Shown here: positions 1 to 8,865 of the stretch, one piece after another
Numbering within the stretch: the first letter of the stretch is position 1
Layout: the number at the start of each line of letters is the position of its first letter
From: Chloroflexota bacterium
GTDB taxonomy: Bacteria; Chloroflexota; UBA6077
Length of the DNA: 64,000 nucleotides
Assembly: GCA_021806765.1 (NCBI GenBank)
Contig: JAJZQR010000002.1
Coordinates: forward strand, 1 to 64,000
Direction: 5' to 3'
Made by a program: the position numbers and the translations under genes
The notes under the pieces: model-generated
Told to the model about the DNA's origin: nothing
Database searches by the model: none
What the model saw: the letters and a program-made list of their open reading frames with translations, nothing else

Positions 1-117
1 GGAAGAGCCAGGCTACCCAGCGGGGTATCCTCGCTTGGCCGCCCTTCGAGGTCGCTGCAGACCGTTCCTGTTCTGCTATCGCTGTCCCTTCGCTCATTAT
101 TGCGATCCCTTAACCTC

Positions 118-138
118 CCCTCTCCCTTTGGGAGAGGG
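118..138. repeat. CTCTCCC palindrome (copy 1)
   Basis: This is a perfect hairpin of the form CTCTCCCTTTGGGAGAG. It begins directly after the comF stop codon and could act as a weak 3' end for the pilus-comF transcript, although no T-run follows. It belongs to the family repeated near 14.1, 15.4, 20.4, 21.9, 23.5, 29.6, 40.2 and 44.3 kb. Nothing recognisable lies in positions 1-117. Confidence 0.8.
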
Positions 139-825
139 TCACAAGTCCTTTGCCACCACGATCCCCCAGGCCGAGCTGCAGCCGGCCTCCCGCAGGGCTC
201 GGGCGCAATCTTCCAGGGTCGCCCCGGTCGTGCAGACGTCGTCCACGATCCCTACCCGCTGCCCACGGAGGACGCTGCCGTCCTTACAGTGGAAGGCCTC
301 CCTGACGTTGGCCCGTCGCGCCGAGGCCCGCAGCCCCGCCTGGGCGACGGTCTCTCGCCACCGCTCCAGCAGATCCGCCACCGGTGCTCCGAGTGCCTCT
401 CCCAGCTTCTCGGCCAGCAGGGCCGACTGGTTATAGCCTCGCTCGGCGAACCGTCGAGGGTGAAGCGGGACCGGCACCAGCAGATCCAGCCGGAGGGGCC
501 TGCTCCGCAGCTCCTGCTCTGCCAACCGCGCCAGCGGCGCCGCGAGACTTCGCCGATGCCGGTACTTGAAGCTGTGGATCGCCCTTCGCGCCACGCCCTC
601 GTACACGCACGCCGCTCGAATGCCGGCCAGGGGACCCTGGTATCGCTGGCAGACCGAACAGAGGCTGCCGAACCGGGACGGGCGAGCGCAGCGGGGACAG
701 GAGGCCGGATCCAGTGCCCGAATCGAGGACAGGCAGTCCGGACAGAGGTCGGCACCTCGAAGGCCACATCCCACGCATCTGGAGGGGAACAACACCCCGA
801 GAAGCGGGCGGAGATCGATCCTCAC
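139..825 (-). CDS. comF: ComF family phosphoribosyltransferase-like protein
   Basis: The protein has 228 aa, normal for ComF. An N-terminal zinc-ribbon-like part carries CxxC pairs (CVGC, CPDC, CPRC, CSVC) in the first 60 residues. A type I phosphoribosyltransferase domain ends in the PRPP-binding stretch VGIVDDVCTTGATL near residue 190. In competent bacteria ComF helps move imported single-stranded DNA into the cytosol; elsewhere its role is unclear. It is the last gene of the minus-strand run after the Tad pilus genes and DUF192. That pairing suggests a pilus/DNA-uptake link, but this is inference. A GC-rich hairpin separates it from DUF192. Confidence 0.88.
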   Translation of the reverse strand: MRIDLRPLLGVLFPSRCVGCGLRGADLCPDCLSSIRALDPASCPRCARPSRFGSLCSVCQRYQGPLAGIRAACVYEGVARRAIHSFKYRHRRSLAAPLARLAEQELRSRPLRLDLLVPVPLHPRRFAERGYNQSALLAEKLGEALGAPVADLLERWRETVAQAGLRASARRANVREAFHCKDGSVLRGQRVGIVDDVCTTGATLEDCARALREAGCSSAWGIVVAKDL

Positions 826-843
826 GCGGACCTAACCCCCCAA

Positions 844-868
844 CCCCCTTCCCCACCGGGGAAGGGGG
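844..868. repeat. C/G-rich hairpin between DUF192 and comF
   Basis: A perfect 11-bp inverted repeat (CCCCCTTCCCC, 3-nt loop, GGGGAAGGGGG) fills the gap between the DUF192 gene and comF. It has no T-run on either side. It resembles the CTCTCCC palindromes elsewhere in the window but differs in sequence, so it is a second mobile-palindrome type or an intercistronic RNA hairpin. Confidence 0.6.
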
Positions 869-881
869 AGAAGTCGACCCG

Positions 882-1226
882 TCAATCCTCAAAGACCAGC
901 CTATCCCCTACCCGGGTCCCCGTCCTCTCCAGGGTGCCGGCGGGAAGCTCCAGCACCGATCGAGCCTTGAACAGGTAGCGGCTCATCCTCCAGGGCCCCA
1001 TCTGGTGGAGCAGGTGGACCACGGTCCCCTCCCGGTTCAGGAAGGCGGCATCGATGGGGAAGGCCATGCCCCAGGTGTGGATGCCGGAGCAGGGATCCAG
1101 CAGCAACCCCTCGCCGGGCTCCAATCCCTTCCGCCCCAGCAAGCCCCGGGACCTGGCCCAGAGCGTCGTGGCCGGCCGGACCATCCGGGCGATGGTAACG
1201 TCTCGACTGGCGTTGATGGCCCTCAA
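882..1226 (-). CDS. DUF192 family protein
   Basis: The protein has 114 aa. It matches the DUF192 pattern: SRGLLGRKGL near residue 27, the signature PCSGIHTWGM near residue 45, PIDAAFLNREG, and a C-terminal strand LELPAGT. DUF192 proteins are small beta-barrel-like proteins of unknown biochemical role, often exported; no signal peptide is visible here. It sits 70 bp downstream of tadC on the same strand and is probably read with the pilus genes. Similar genes are often found near tad loci, but no direct role can be read from the sequence. Confidence 0.85.
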   Translation of the reverse strand: MRAINASRDVTIARMVRPATTLWARSRGLLGRKGLEPGEGLLLDPCSGIHTWGMAFPIDAAFLNREGTVVHLLHQMGPWRMSRYLFKARSVLELPAGTLERTGTRVGDRLVFED

Positions 1227-1295
1227 TCTAAGTCCCCCGACGACGGCGAGATGCCGGCTCTCTGCGCCCTCCGCGGTGAGTAATGCCGGCCATTC

Positions 1296-2234
1296 TCAGA
1301 AGCTTCCTCCCCCCAGGAGACTCGGAACGGAGGGTCCGAGGATGACGATGAACATGGAGGGGAAGATCAGCAGGATCATGGGGAACAGCATCTTCAACGG
1401 GGCTTTGGCGGCAGCCTCCTCGGCTCGCTGCCTCCTCAGCAACCGTATCTGGTCGGCCTGCACCGACAGCACTCTGGCGACGCTGACCCCCAGTTGGTCG
1501 GCCTGAATGATGGCCGATACGAAGGTATTCAGGTCGGGAACCTCGGTGCGGTTGACCATCTCCTTCAGGGCCTCCCGGCGCGACCGCCCCATCCGGACCT
1601 CGGCCATCATCCGCCGAAACTCCCTGGCCAGGGCGTGGTCTGACTTTTCGGTCAGCCGCTGCACCGCGGCGTCGAAGCCCAGCCCCGCCTCGACGCTGAT
1701 CACCAGCAGGTCGAGGGAATCGGGCATAGCCTTCTGGATCTCCTTCTGGCGTGCCCTGACCTTGGAGCTCAACCACATGGTGGGGATGTAGTAGCCGATC
1801 CCAGCCCCCACCAGCCCCAGCATGAGGGCCGTGGCTACGTCGGCACCCGCCAGACCCATCAGCAGGAAGATCAGCCCCGACATGGATACCATGCTCACGC
1901 CTACAATCCCAAGGAAGTCGTTGGCGCTGAGGTTGTGAGGGGTCCCGGCCAGCGCCAGCCGCTTCTGGATGCCGCTTAGCCCCGGATCTCCCGCCCCCTT
2001 GCGCTTTCGCTTCGGCAGGAAGCGGGTCATGATCCGGGCCACCTGCAGGATCATGGGGCGCAGGACCCGGTCGGTGAAGGGCTGTTCCAGCTCGATCTCT
2101 TCCAGGCTCCTCGGTCTCTCGGCGAACTGGGACAGTCGAGCCCGAATCGGGTCCGGGGCGGTCCTGGGAATCCATATGCCCAGCATCACGGCCAGGATGG
2201 CCACGGCTGCCAGGGCGCCAAGGAGTATCGACAT
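1296..2234 (-). CDS. tadC: Tad pilus inner-membrane protein TadC (T2SS F family)
   Basis: The 312-aa protein starts with a transmembrane helix (residues 1-22, ILLGALAAVAILAVMLGI). A T2SSF domain follows, with hydrophobic segments near residues 100-150 and at the C-terminus (MLFPMILLIFPSMFIVILG). The typical motif VISVEAGLGFDAAVQRL lies before the cytoplasmic helices. TadC pairs with TadB to form the membrane platform on which the ATPase CpaF drives Flp pilus assembly. It starts 9 bp after the tadB stop codon, so the two are translated together. Confidence 0.92.
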   Translation of the reverse strand: MSILLGALAAVAILAVMLGIWIPRTAPDPIRARLSQFAERPRSLEEIELEQPFTDRVLRPMILQVARIMTRFLPKRKRKGAGDPGLSGIQKRLALAGTPHNLSANDFLGIVGVSMVSMSGLIFLLMGLAGADVATALMLGLVGAGIGYYIPTMWLSSKVRARQKEIQKAMPDSLDLLVISVEAGLGFDAAVQRLTEKSDHALAREFRRMMAEVRMGRSRREALKEMVNRTEVPDLNTFVSAIIQADQLGVSVARVLSVQADQIRLLRRQRAEEAAAKAPLKMLFPMILLIFPSMFIVILGPSVPSLLGGGSF

Positions 2235-2243
2235 CTTCTCTCC

Positions 2244-3218
2244 CTACACCTCGATGGCCACGATCCTTCGGATGGCGACGAACCCCAGCACGATGCCCAG
2301 CCCGCCGCAGATCGGCATGCAGATGTACCAGCCCGGGGCGAACAGCTTCATGACGTAGGAGGGGTTCAGCAGCAGCAGGACGCCCGTGAGAGCCAGAGGC
2401 AGCCCCGCGATGATGTAGCCTGCCATCGACTGCTGGGCGGTTAGCACCTTGATCTCGCCCTTGATCCGCACCCGCTCCCTGATGGTGGTACCTATGGTGT
2501 CCAGGATCTTCGAGAGGTTGCCCCCGACCTCGTGCTGCACCTTGATGGCGGTGACCATCAGATCCAGGTCGTCGCTGTTGATCCGCCGAACCAGGTTTTC
2601 CAGCGCCCTCTCGGGCGCCAGCCCCAGCCCCACCTCTCGAACCACGCGACTGAACTCCTCCCCCATGGGGGGCGGCGTTTCCCTGGCCACCAACTCCATC
2701 GCCTGGAGCAGGCTGTAGCCGGATCGTAGGGAGTTGGCCATGATCCCGATGGTGTCGGCCAGTTGGGCGTTGAAGGCGGTCACCCTCTTGCGCTCCCGGC
2801 TCTGCACGTACCACCGCGGCAGGTAGAGGGAGGCGAGGCCGAAGATGCAGCCCACCAGGAAGCTGCGGGAGATGAAGGCTGTTAGGGTCACGGTGACCAG
2901 GGCGATCATGGAGGTGACGATCAGGTACTCGGAAACCGTGAGCTTCAGGTTGGCTCTGGCCAGATCGAGGGATATCTGCTGGGCGAAGCCCTGGTTGGCC
3001 ACTGCCCTTTCCACCGTCCGGGTGACGGCATCGGTGAGGGGCGCGCTGCGCTGGTGCTCCTCGTCCCCTTCGGCCGAATCTCTCCGGGTGGATTGCCGGC
3101 TCCCATAGCGGGCCAGCCGGTCGCTGATGATGCTGCGGGAGGGTTGTATCGCCCACGCCAGCCCAACCGCCACCGACAGCAACCCCACGAAGGCAACCAT
3201 GCTCAAGAGAAAAGACAC
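2244..3218 (-). CDS. tadB: Tad pilus inner-membrane protein TadB (T2SS F family)
   Basis: The protein has 324 aa. I chose the GTG at 3218 because a GGAGG lies 5 nt upstream; the longer open frame upstream is overlap with cpaF. The N-terminus is a hydrophobic helix (VAFVGLLSVAVGLAWAI). The T2SSF domain has the signature SLRSGYSLLQAMELVARETPPPMG, of which RSGYSLLQAME is diagnostic, and the C-terminus has paired membrane helices. It forms the assembly platform with TadC. It lies 53 bp downstream of cpaF in the tad operon. Confidence 0.92.
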   Translation of the reverse strand: MSFLLSMVAFVGLLSVAVGLAWAIQPSRSIISDRLARYGSRQSTRRDSAEGDEEHQRSAPLTDAVTRTVERAVANQGFAQQISLDLARANLKLTVSEYLIVTSMIALVTVTLTAFISRSFLVGCIFGLASLYLPRWYVQSRERKRVTAFNAQLADTIGIMANSLRSGYSLLQAMELVARETPPPMGEEFSRVVREVGLGLAPERALENLVRRINSDDLDLMVTAIKVQHEVGGNLSKILDTIGTTIRERVRIKGEIKVLTAQQSMAGYIIAGLPLALTGVLLLLNPSYVMKLFAPGWYICMPICGGLGIVLGFVAIRRIVAIEV

Positions 3219-3271
3219 CAGGGCCTCCCCACCAAGTAGAGACGCGATATATCGCGTCTCTCTACATAATG

Positions 3272-4684
3272 TTAGAAGTACCTGTCCGACACTCCGAAGA
3301 TCGATGGGGGCAGGTGGATGTTGGCCTCCTCGATCTTGTTCATGAACTTGGGCCGGATCCCCGTCGGCTTCACCCTGCCGATGATCTTTCCCCCCTCTTC
3401 GCCCAGCTGCTCGAAGACGAAGATGTCCTGAAGGACGATAACGTCCCCCTCCATCCCCTGGACCTCGGTGACGTTGACGATCCGCCTGGATCCGTCCCGA
3501 AGCCGGGCCTGCTGGACGATCAGGTCGATGGCCGCGGAGATCTGCTCCCGGATGGCCCGGTGAGGCAGGTCCATGCCGGCCATCAACACCATGGTCTCCA
3601 GACGAGCGAGGATGTCTCGCGGCGTGTTGGCGTGGCCCGTGGTGAGGGAGCCGTCGTGGCCGGTGTTCATGGCCTGGAGCATGTCCAGGGCCTCGGCCCC
3701 TCGACACTCGCCGACGACGATCCGGTCGGGGCGCATCCGGAGGGCGTTGATCACCAGCTCGCGGATCCGCACCGCCCCCTTCCCCTCGATGTTTGGGGGG
3801 CGGGACTCCAGCCGCACCACGTGATCCTGGCGCAGCTGCAGCTCCGCCGCGTCCTCGATGGTCACAATCCGCTCGTCGTCGGGGATGAAGCTGGAGAGGA
3901 CGTTTAGAAGGGTGGTCTTGCCGGAGCCGGTGCCTCCGGACACGATGACGTTCAGCCTCGCGTTCACGCATGCCTTCAGGAAATCGGCCAGCTCCGGAGT
4001 CAAGGTGCCGAACCGTACCAGGTCGTCCACGGTCAACGGTGTCTTGGCGAACTTTCGTATGGTGATGGAGGGGCCCACCAGCGACAGGGGCGGGATGATG
4101 GCGTTGACCCGGGAGCCATCGGGCAGACGGGCATCCACCATGGGCGAGCTTTCGTCGATGTGGCGACCCAGGGGAGCGACTATCCGATCGATGATCCGCA
4201 TGACGTGCTCGTCGCCGTCGAACTCCACGTCGGTCTTTCGCAGCTTGCCCTTCTGCTCCACGTAGACGGCTTTGGGGCCGTTCACCATGATTTCCGAGAC
4301 GGTGGAGTCCTGCAGCAGCGGCTCGATGGGGCCAAACCCCCGTATCTCCGCGTACACCTCCTCGAACAACCGCTGGCGCTCGATGCGGGTGAGGACTATC
4401 CCCTCCTGTTCGATCACCTGATCGAACAGGAGCTGGATCGAGTGCCTCACCTGAGTATCGTTGCTCAGGTCGCTCTTGGGGTCCAGCTCGGCGATCACCT
4501 TGACCTGCACCCGTGCCTTGAGGTCCCGGGATATGCTGCGTCCCGAGTCCGTGCCGGAAGGAGGGTTTGGCCGGCGAGGAGGCGCCTCCGGTGCGGGAGG
4601 GGGCGGAATCGGAGGGCCGGCGGACGGTGCAACCGGTTCGGGCATCGGCGCCGAGTAGCCTTCAATGCGCTTTAGGAGGCCCAT
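3272..4684 (-). CDS. cpaF: Tad pilus assembly ATPase CpaF/TadA
   Basis: The 470-aa protein is a type II/IV secretion ATPase of the CpaF group. A proline-rich N-terminus (residues 12-45) precedes the N-terminal domain. The RecA-like domain has Walker [10 protein letters not shown] (about 250-258), an Asp-box stretch [10 protein letters not shown], a Walker B-like RIVVGECRG (about 321-329) and a His-box ending [12 protein letters not shown]. It hydrolyses ATP on the cytoplasmic face to polymerise Flp pilin through TadB/TadC. Its ATG overlaps the stop codon of the CpaE gene (TGATG), indicating translational coupling. Confidence 0.95.
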   Translation of the reverse strand: MGLLKRIEGYSAPMPEPVAPSAGPPIPPPPAPEAPPRRPNPPSGTDSGRSISRDLKARVQVKVIAELDPKSDLSNDTQVRHSIQLLFDQVIEQEGIVLTRIERQRLFEEVYAEIRGFGPIEPLLQDSTVSEIMVNGPKAVYVEQKGKLRKTDVEFDGDEHVMRIIDRIVAPLGRHIDESSPMVDARLPDGSRVNAIIPPLSLVGPSITIRKFAKTPLTVDDLVRFGTLTPELADFLKACVNARLNVIVSGGTGSGKTTLLNVLSSFIPDDERIVTIEDAAELQLRQDHVVRLESRPPNIEGKGAVRIRELVINALRMRPDRIVVGECRGAEALDMLQAMNTGHDGSLTTGHANTPRDILARLETMVLMAGMDLPHRAIREQISAAIDLIVQQARLRDGSRRIVNVTEVQGMEGDVIVLQDIFVFEQLGEEGGKIIGRVKPTGIRPKFMNKIEEANIHLPPSIFGVSDRYF

Positions 4685-5997
4685 CAGTTGGATCCTTTCC
4701 TGGAGGCAAACGGAGTCAGGGCGGAGAGCCTGAACTTGCCGAGACCCCGGCCGGCCTTGGCATTGCGACTTCCGTTGGCCGTGGTGGAGCTTCTCTCCAG
4801 GACGGCCGCGGCGTCGGCGGGGGTCATCACCAGTCGGGCCACCTCGAGGAGGTTCTTCGCCACCGCACTGTCCGGCTGGGAGATCACCACCGGCACCCCT
4901 TGATTCACCGCCGTGGTCATCACCTGCCAGGCGCTGATGATGCTTGCCGAGATCTTGAACCGAATGTTCTGCTCGATGTCCCCGACCAGGATGCCCCCCA
5001 CGCTGTCCGCCCGATTGAGCACCAGGGTCAGCTTCTCCTGGGGGTAGTGCAGCGCCTCGGCCACCTCCAGGAACAGCTTCACGTTCTTGATGGCCGGCAT
5101 CTCCAGGGTGGCCAGCAGCAAGATCTGGTCGGAGAGATCCAGCACGCCCAGCACCGAGTCCTCGAAGGTGGGCGGCGTATCCACCACCACGTAGTCGTAG
5201 TGGGCCTTCAGCTGGCTCAGGATCGTCCGCAGATGGTCGGCGGTCACCAGCTCTGCCAGTTCCGGTCGGGGCGGGCCCAGCAGCACCTTCACCCCGGAGC
5301 TGTGCTCGACCAGGATCCGATCCAGGGCCTCTTTGTCCAGACTGCGGATGTTGGGAATGAGGTCCGAGATGGTGGTGTTGGTGGGCAAGTTCAGCATCAC
5401 CGCGACGTCGCCGAAGATCAGATTGCAGTCCACCAAGGCAACCTTCTTCCCGGTCAGGGTCCGAAGGGCCACCGCCATGTTGGTCGCTACCGTCGTGCGG
5501 CCGACTCCACCCTTGGGGCAGAAGAGAGCGATCATGTGTCCGGAGGTCCCTGGCTCCGGTTCGGCCACAGGGGCCGCCGGAGCAGGCTTGAGGGCCGCCG
5601 CCAGCCGCGCTCGCTTGTCGGAGGCCAGCTCGTAAACGTGCCTGATGCTGCCCGCCAACTCGTCGCCGGTGAAGGGTTTCACCAGGTACTCACGTGCACC
5701 GGCCAGCATGGCCCGGCGCAGGAAGTCGGGTTCGCCCTGGACCGACATCATGATCACTTCGCACTCGGGTACCGCCGCGCAGATCGCCTCCGTTGCGGCG
5801 ATGCCGTCCATCCCGGGCATGTTGATGTCCATCAGGATGACGTCTGGCCGCAGCTCCTTGGCCAACTGGGTGGCCTGCTGTCCATCGCCGGCCGAGCCGA
5901 CCACCTCGATATCCCTTTCGAAGTAAAGGAGCTTGGCTATGCTCTCCCGCGTGTCAGCGAAATCGTCGACGATCAGGACCCGTATCTTCTGGGTCAA
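4684..5997 (-). CDS. cpaE: Receiver domain-CpaE/TadZ fusion, ParA-like ATPase
   Basis: The protein has 437 aa. The TTG at 5997 is chosen because GGAGG lies 6 nt upstream and the receiver domain begins at once (LIVDD). Residues 5-125 are a complete response-regulator receiver: acidic pair D11/D12, phosphoacceptor D57 in ILMDINMPG, and Lys107 in YLVKPF. After an Ala/Pro linker (about 135-152) comes a MinD/ParA-type ATPase with the deviant Walker A KGGVGRTT (162-169). CpaE/TadZ proteins localise the Tad machine to a cell site. An intact receiver suggests phosphorylation-controlled placement, perhaps by a kinase encoded upstream at 9.5-12.4 kb. Confidence 0.92.
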   Translation of the reverse strand: MTQKIRVLIVDDFADTRESIAKLLYFERDIEVVGSAGDGQQATQLAKELRPDVILMDINMPGMDGIAATEAICAAVPECEVIMMSVQGEPDFLRRAMLAGAREYLVKPFTGDELAGSIRHVYELASDKRARLAAALKPAPAAPVAEPEPGTSGHMIALFCPKGGVGRTTVATNMAVALRTLTGKKVALVDCNLIFGDVAVMLNLPTNTTISDLIPNIRSLDKEALDRILVEHSSGVKVLLGPPRPELAELVTADHLRTILSQLKAHYDYVVVDTPPTFEDSVLGVLDLSDQILLLATLEMPAIKNVKLFLEVAEALHYPQEKLTLVLNRADSVGGILVGDIEQNIRFKISASIISAWQVMTTAVNQGVPVVISQPDSAVAKNLLEVARLVMTPADAAAVLERSSTTANGSRNAKAGRGLGKFRLSALTPFASRKGSN

Positions 5998-6035
5998 GGG
6001 GTACCTCCGTCCGCGCTGCCCTCGGTCGGGGGCGG

Positions 6036-6833
6036 CTACTGCAATGGCTCGGCCAGGGTGAACTTGAACTTTCGAATGACGTAGTTGGCGGTGATGGCCT
6101 CGGTGGAGATCGGCTCCTTGTCGGAGGGGGGCCGCAGCACCAGGTCGATCGTGCCTCCAGAGTCCTTCGCCCATTTCAGTATCAGGGCGTCCTGGTGGCT
6201 CACCTGAAAGGTGATCCCCTTGCCCGCCACGGCGGCGGCCCCATCGGCCTGCACCGGCGTGGCGAAGCTGCCCACCCGCAGAACCTCGAGGCCCTGGAGT
6301 AGGGTTTGAGTTACCTGGGGAAGGCTAGCGCTCGCCTGCCCCTGTCCCACCTGTCCCTGGGTCTGGGTTGGGACGCGGGGCAGCGGCAGGGTAAGCAGGA
6401 CGTCCACCCGATCCCCCGGCCGGATCGCCCCGGTGGCGGTCAGCAGGTCGCCGCCCGACAGAGTCGCTGCCACCATCCCTTCCTTCAGGGTGAAAGCGGG
6501 GCCGGTCTTGCCGCTGGTATCGGCCAGCTTGGACTGGATGACCACCTCGTTCTTGTAGATGCGGGTGAGAGGGTACTTGCCCGCCACGGTTTCCACTTTG
6601 GTCGCCGCATCTGCCGGTATCACCTCGGCGGAAACCTTCACCACCGTCAAGGCCGAGGCTGGGACCGAGACTCGCTCCGGCAGGTCCGCCACCGCCACCA
6701 CGACCTCCACGGTAGGGGTCCGTTTGGCGATCTCCGCGGCCTGCTCCGTCTGGGTGTACACCGCTATCCCTACCCCGAGGGCCAACAGGATCCCAACGAC
6801 GACCAGGATGATGCCGATCCGTTTTCTATTCAC
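6036..6833 (-). CDS. cpaB: Flp pilus assembly protein CpaB/RcpC
   Basis: The 265-aa protein has an N-terminal membrane anchor (IGIILVVVGILLALGVGIAVY) followed by a SAF-like domain. The motif VVVAVADLPERVSVPASALTVV starts it, of which VPASALTVV is typical. The C-terminal half has the RcpC pattern RPGDRVDVLLTL and a late beta-rich part. CpaB sits outside the membrane and supports the pilus channel; in diderms it contacts the secretin, which is absent here. It lies 33 bp downstream of tadG and 38 bp upstream of cpaE. Confidence 0.9.
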   Translation of the reverse strand: MNRKRIGIILVVVGILLALGVGIAVYTQTEQAAEIAKRTPTVEVVVAVADLPERVSVPASALTVVKVSAEVIPADAATKVETVAGKYPLTRIYKNEVVIQSKLADTSGKTGPAFTLKEGMVAATLSGGDLLTATGAIRPGDRVDVLLTLPLPRVPTQTQGQVGQGQASASLPQVTQTLLQGLEVLRVGSFATPVQADGAAAVAGKGITFQVSHQDALILKWAKDSGGTIDLVLRPPSDKEPISTEAITANYVIRKFKFTLAEPLQ

Positions 6834-6866
6834 CGACCAATCCCCCAGTAGACAGGGTCAGAGTAC

Positions 6867-7862
6867 TCAGTTGGTGAGTCGCACCGTGGACATCTCGCTC
6901 GTGGTAGGGGTGGACGAAGGGTCGCCCGGCAGGACCATCCGCTCGAAGGTGCCTTGAACGCTCTTGGGATGCCCGGTCGCACTGACGCTCGTGATGGTAA
7001 ACTGCGCGAGCCCGGTGGCTCGATACTTCAAGTTGCTACCGCTCTCACCGTTGTCCTGCGAGAACAGCAGGACTGTGATGCTCTGTCCGGTTCGCATGTC
7101 GCCCAAGGCGCTGCTCTTGTTGCCGGTGGTAGTCTCCAACCAGGACGGGAAGGGAAGGGACTCGCTCTCGTGGGAGGTCCCGGGAGACGGGCCTGCGGCA
7201 TCGTCGTAGTACTCGAACTTCTCACTGTCCGAGGAGTGGAAGCCGTCGCTCACCCAACTCGCCAGTTCCGAGGCGCTACCGCTGCCTCCGTCCAGATCTA
7301 CCCAGCCCGCGTTTCCAGCTGCTTCTTTGTTGTCGTCCCAGATGGTGTAGACGGATCCCACGGTGAAGGATTGCTGCTTGGTCACTATGGGCCAGACGCC
7401 GGTGCTCGACAGTGACTGGATCGCCAGCGACATGGCCGTGGCTTTCCCTCCAGAGGTCAGACTGTTGATCCCGATGATCCCCGCGAAGAGGGTGTTGTAC
7501 TGGATCCGGGTGCTAACCCTCACTCCTGCAACCTGATTCAAGGATCCCGTGTGACCGTTCACGGGGCCGAGGCTGTTCTTGTTGACGTCCAGGAACAGGG
7601 TGTTCGCGGAATCCACCTGGGCACCGCCGTTCAAGCTTGCCAGCCGGATGATCTCGCTGTAGATCGTCGAGCCCGGGGTGTCGCTCGGACTCATCCTCAC
7701 CATTCGCATGGCTGCCAAAGCCGCGCCGTCGGCCGCGTTCTGGGCCAGCCGCCTCTGGGAGTAGCCGTTTCCCAGATCCATCACCAGGGCGGCGAAACCG
7801 AGGATCACCACCAACCCCACGGCCACTATGATCATCAGCTGGCCGGACTGGCCCTCGCTCAC
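6867..7862 (-). CDS. tadG: TadG-like pilus-associated protein
   Basis: The protein has 331 aa. The GTG at 7862 overlaps the TGA of the upstream tadE gene (GTGA), so it is translationally coupled. The N-terminus has the TadE/G prepilin-like pattern: a short polar stretch SEGQSGQ, a hydrophobic helix (IIVAVGLVVILGFAALVMDLG), then NAADGAALAA. The rest is a secreted domain rich in Ser/Thr/Gly with no recognised catalytic motif. TadG-type proteins are membrane-anchored accessory factors of Tad machines. The long frame upstream of 7862 is out-of-phase overlap with tadE genes. Confidence 0.85.
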   Translation of the reverse strand: MSEGQSGQLMIIVAVGLVVILGFAALVMDLGNGYSQRRLAQNAADGAALAAMRMVRMSPSDTPGSTIYSEIIRLASLNGGAQVDSANTLFLDVNKNSLGPVNGHTGSLNQVAGVRVSTRIQYNTLFAGIIGINSLTSGGKATAMSLAIQSLSSTGVWPIVTKQQSFTVGSVYTIWDDNKEAAGNAGWVDLDGGSGSASELASWVSDGFHSSDSEKFEYYDDAAGPSPGTSHESESLPFPSWLETTTGNKSSALGDMRTGQSITVLLFSQDNGESGSNLKYRATGLAQFTITSVSATGHPKSVQGTFERMVLPGDPSSTPTTSEMSTVRLTN

Positions 7863-8254
7863 TCGATGGTCACGGTGGATGTGGCCCGCATCGAGATGGT
7901 GGATCCGACCACGTTGCTCACCAGTGGGGTCACCGGCTGAAACCGGTAGCGGACCTCCACCGTGATCTTCTTGCCCGACGTCCGGTCGCTCTGGACGGGC
8001 GGCACGATGGTGATGTCGCCGCTCGGGACGGTTCCCAGGATCACGGTTTGCGAGTTGACGGCCGCCGCCACGTCGGCATCCGAGGTCAGCGGGATCGTGG
8101 CCGCCCTGGCCCCCTCCCGAGCACTGTTGGACAGCACCGTGTAAGAGGCCACACCGCGACCCAGATCGAAGAGCCCCAGCACCAGCCACAGGAAGACCGG
8201 CAGCGTCAGGGCAAACTCCAGCAGGCTCTGGCCTCGGCTCTTGTCGGTCGCCAT
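7859..8254 (-). CDS. tadE: TadE-like pseudopilin (second copy)
   Basis: The 131-aa protein starts with the TadE pattern: polar leader MATDKSRGQ, then SLLEFALTLPVFLWLVLGLFD with the conserved Glu after the leader, followed by NSAREGARAA. The C-terminal half is beta-rich and predicted extracellular. TadE/F pseudopilins are processed by a prepilin peptidase and help start pilus assembly. The peptidase gene (TadV) is not in this window. It lies 21 bp downstream of the first tadE and overlaps tadG by 4 bp. Confidence 0.88.
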   Translation of the reverse strand: MATDKSRGQSLLEFALTLPVFLWLVLGLFDLGRGVASYTVLSNSAREGARAATIPLTSDADVAAAVNSQTVILGTVPSGDITIVPPVQSDRTSGKKITVEVRYRFQPVTPLVSNVVGSTISMRATSTVTIE

Positions 8255-8275
8255 GGCGCAGACCCCTCCGCGTGG

Positions 8276-8677
8276 CTAGAAGGCCACCATCGTAGCGCTT
8301 CTCGATATGGTCACCTTTCCCTCTGGGAAGAGCGCCCCGACGAGCGGGGTTATCGGCGTAAAGCTGTACGCCACCCCGACCGTCACCGTGCTGCCCGGCG
8401 CTCGTGTGCCGGCAGGCGAAACGGTGATGGTGACGTCCGTCAGTGGGATGGCAACAGGGGCAGCATCGTCGACCACCGCTTGCTTGACGGCGCCGTCCGA
8501 GTTTCGCACGTCGGCGGCGGCGCGAGCCCCAGTTCGGGCGGCACCGATCACCACGCCGTCGTAGTGGTATATCCTCCCGAAGTCGACGATCCCGGCGGCG
8601 ACCCACAGAAGGAAGGGCAGCAGGAGCGCCAGCTCCACCAGGCTCTGCCCGCGGCCGTCTCGAGGGTCGCCGCTCAT
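8276..8677 (-). CDS. tadE: TadE-like pseudopilin (first copy)
   Basis: The protein has 133 aa. The ATG at 8677 is chosen because the typical TadE leader starts there (MSGDPRDGRGQ, then SLVELALLLPFLLWVAAGIVDFGR) and GGGAGAG lies about 8 nt upstream. ARTGARAAADV matches the sequence after the helix in its neighbour. The two tadE genes are paralogues in tandem, as with TadE/TadF pairs elsewhere. A near-consensus promoter and one copy of the 18-bp motif lie about 70-110 bp upstream, so it may be transcribed separately from flp. Confidence 0.87.
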   Translation of the reverse strand: MSGDPRDGRGQSLVELALLLPFLLWVAAGIVDFGRIYHYDGVVIGAARTGARAAADVRNSDGAVKQAVVDDAAPVAIPLTDVTITVSPAGTRAPGSTVTVGVAYSFTPITPLVGALFPEGKVTISRSATMVAF

Positions 8678-8743
8678 CGTGAACACTCTCCCGGTAGCGC
8701 AGCTCCCGGTCCGGCGCCTGGGGAGCTTCAACCTTGTTGGCGG

Positions 8744-8788
8744 ATTATAGGAACGCGCACAACTGGACTGCAATAGGACATTGGTACC
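8744..8788 (-). promoter_or_regulatory. Promoter of tadE with motif copy A
   Basis: On the minus strand TATAAT (8749-8744) lies 18 bp after TTGCAG (8773-8768). The -35 box overlaps the end of an 18-bp element, CAATAGGA-N3-TGGTACC read on the plus strand (8771-8788). The element occurs four times in 716 bp around the pilin gene. Its position abutting the -35 box is typical of an activator site. A regulator is not identified, but a NarL-type response regulator is encoded 2 kb away. Confidence 0.6.
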
Positions 8789-8803
8789 AACATTAACTGC
8801 CAA

Positions 8804-8827
8804 AGGACCCGCTTTTGAGCGGGTCCT
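8804..8827 (-). terminator. Hairpin after the Flp pilin gene
   Basis: A perfect 10-bp stem (AGGACCCGCT / AGCGGGTCCT) with a 4-nt loop lies 39 bp after the flp stop codon, followed on the minus strand by TTTGG. The T-run is short, so it may terminate partially or protect the 3' end. Either would keep pilin mRNA more abundant than the downstream assembly mRNA. Confidence 0.65.
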
Positions 8828-8865
8828 GGGCGACCAGATCCGATCCAAGGCGGCACACAGACTAC

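Noticed and set aside
1228..3156. A 642-codon minus-strand frame overlapping tadB and tadC
   Set aside because: It is out of phase with two clear T2SSF genes, has a low-complexity Gly/Arg/Pro composition and no domain.
4567..6084. A 505-codon plus-strand frame opposite the receiver-CpaE gene
   Set aside because: It mirrors codon bias of the real gene and has no recognisable domain.
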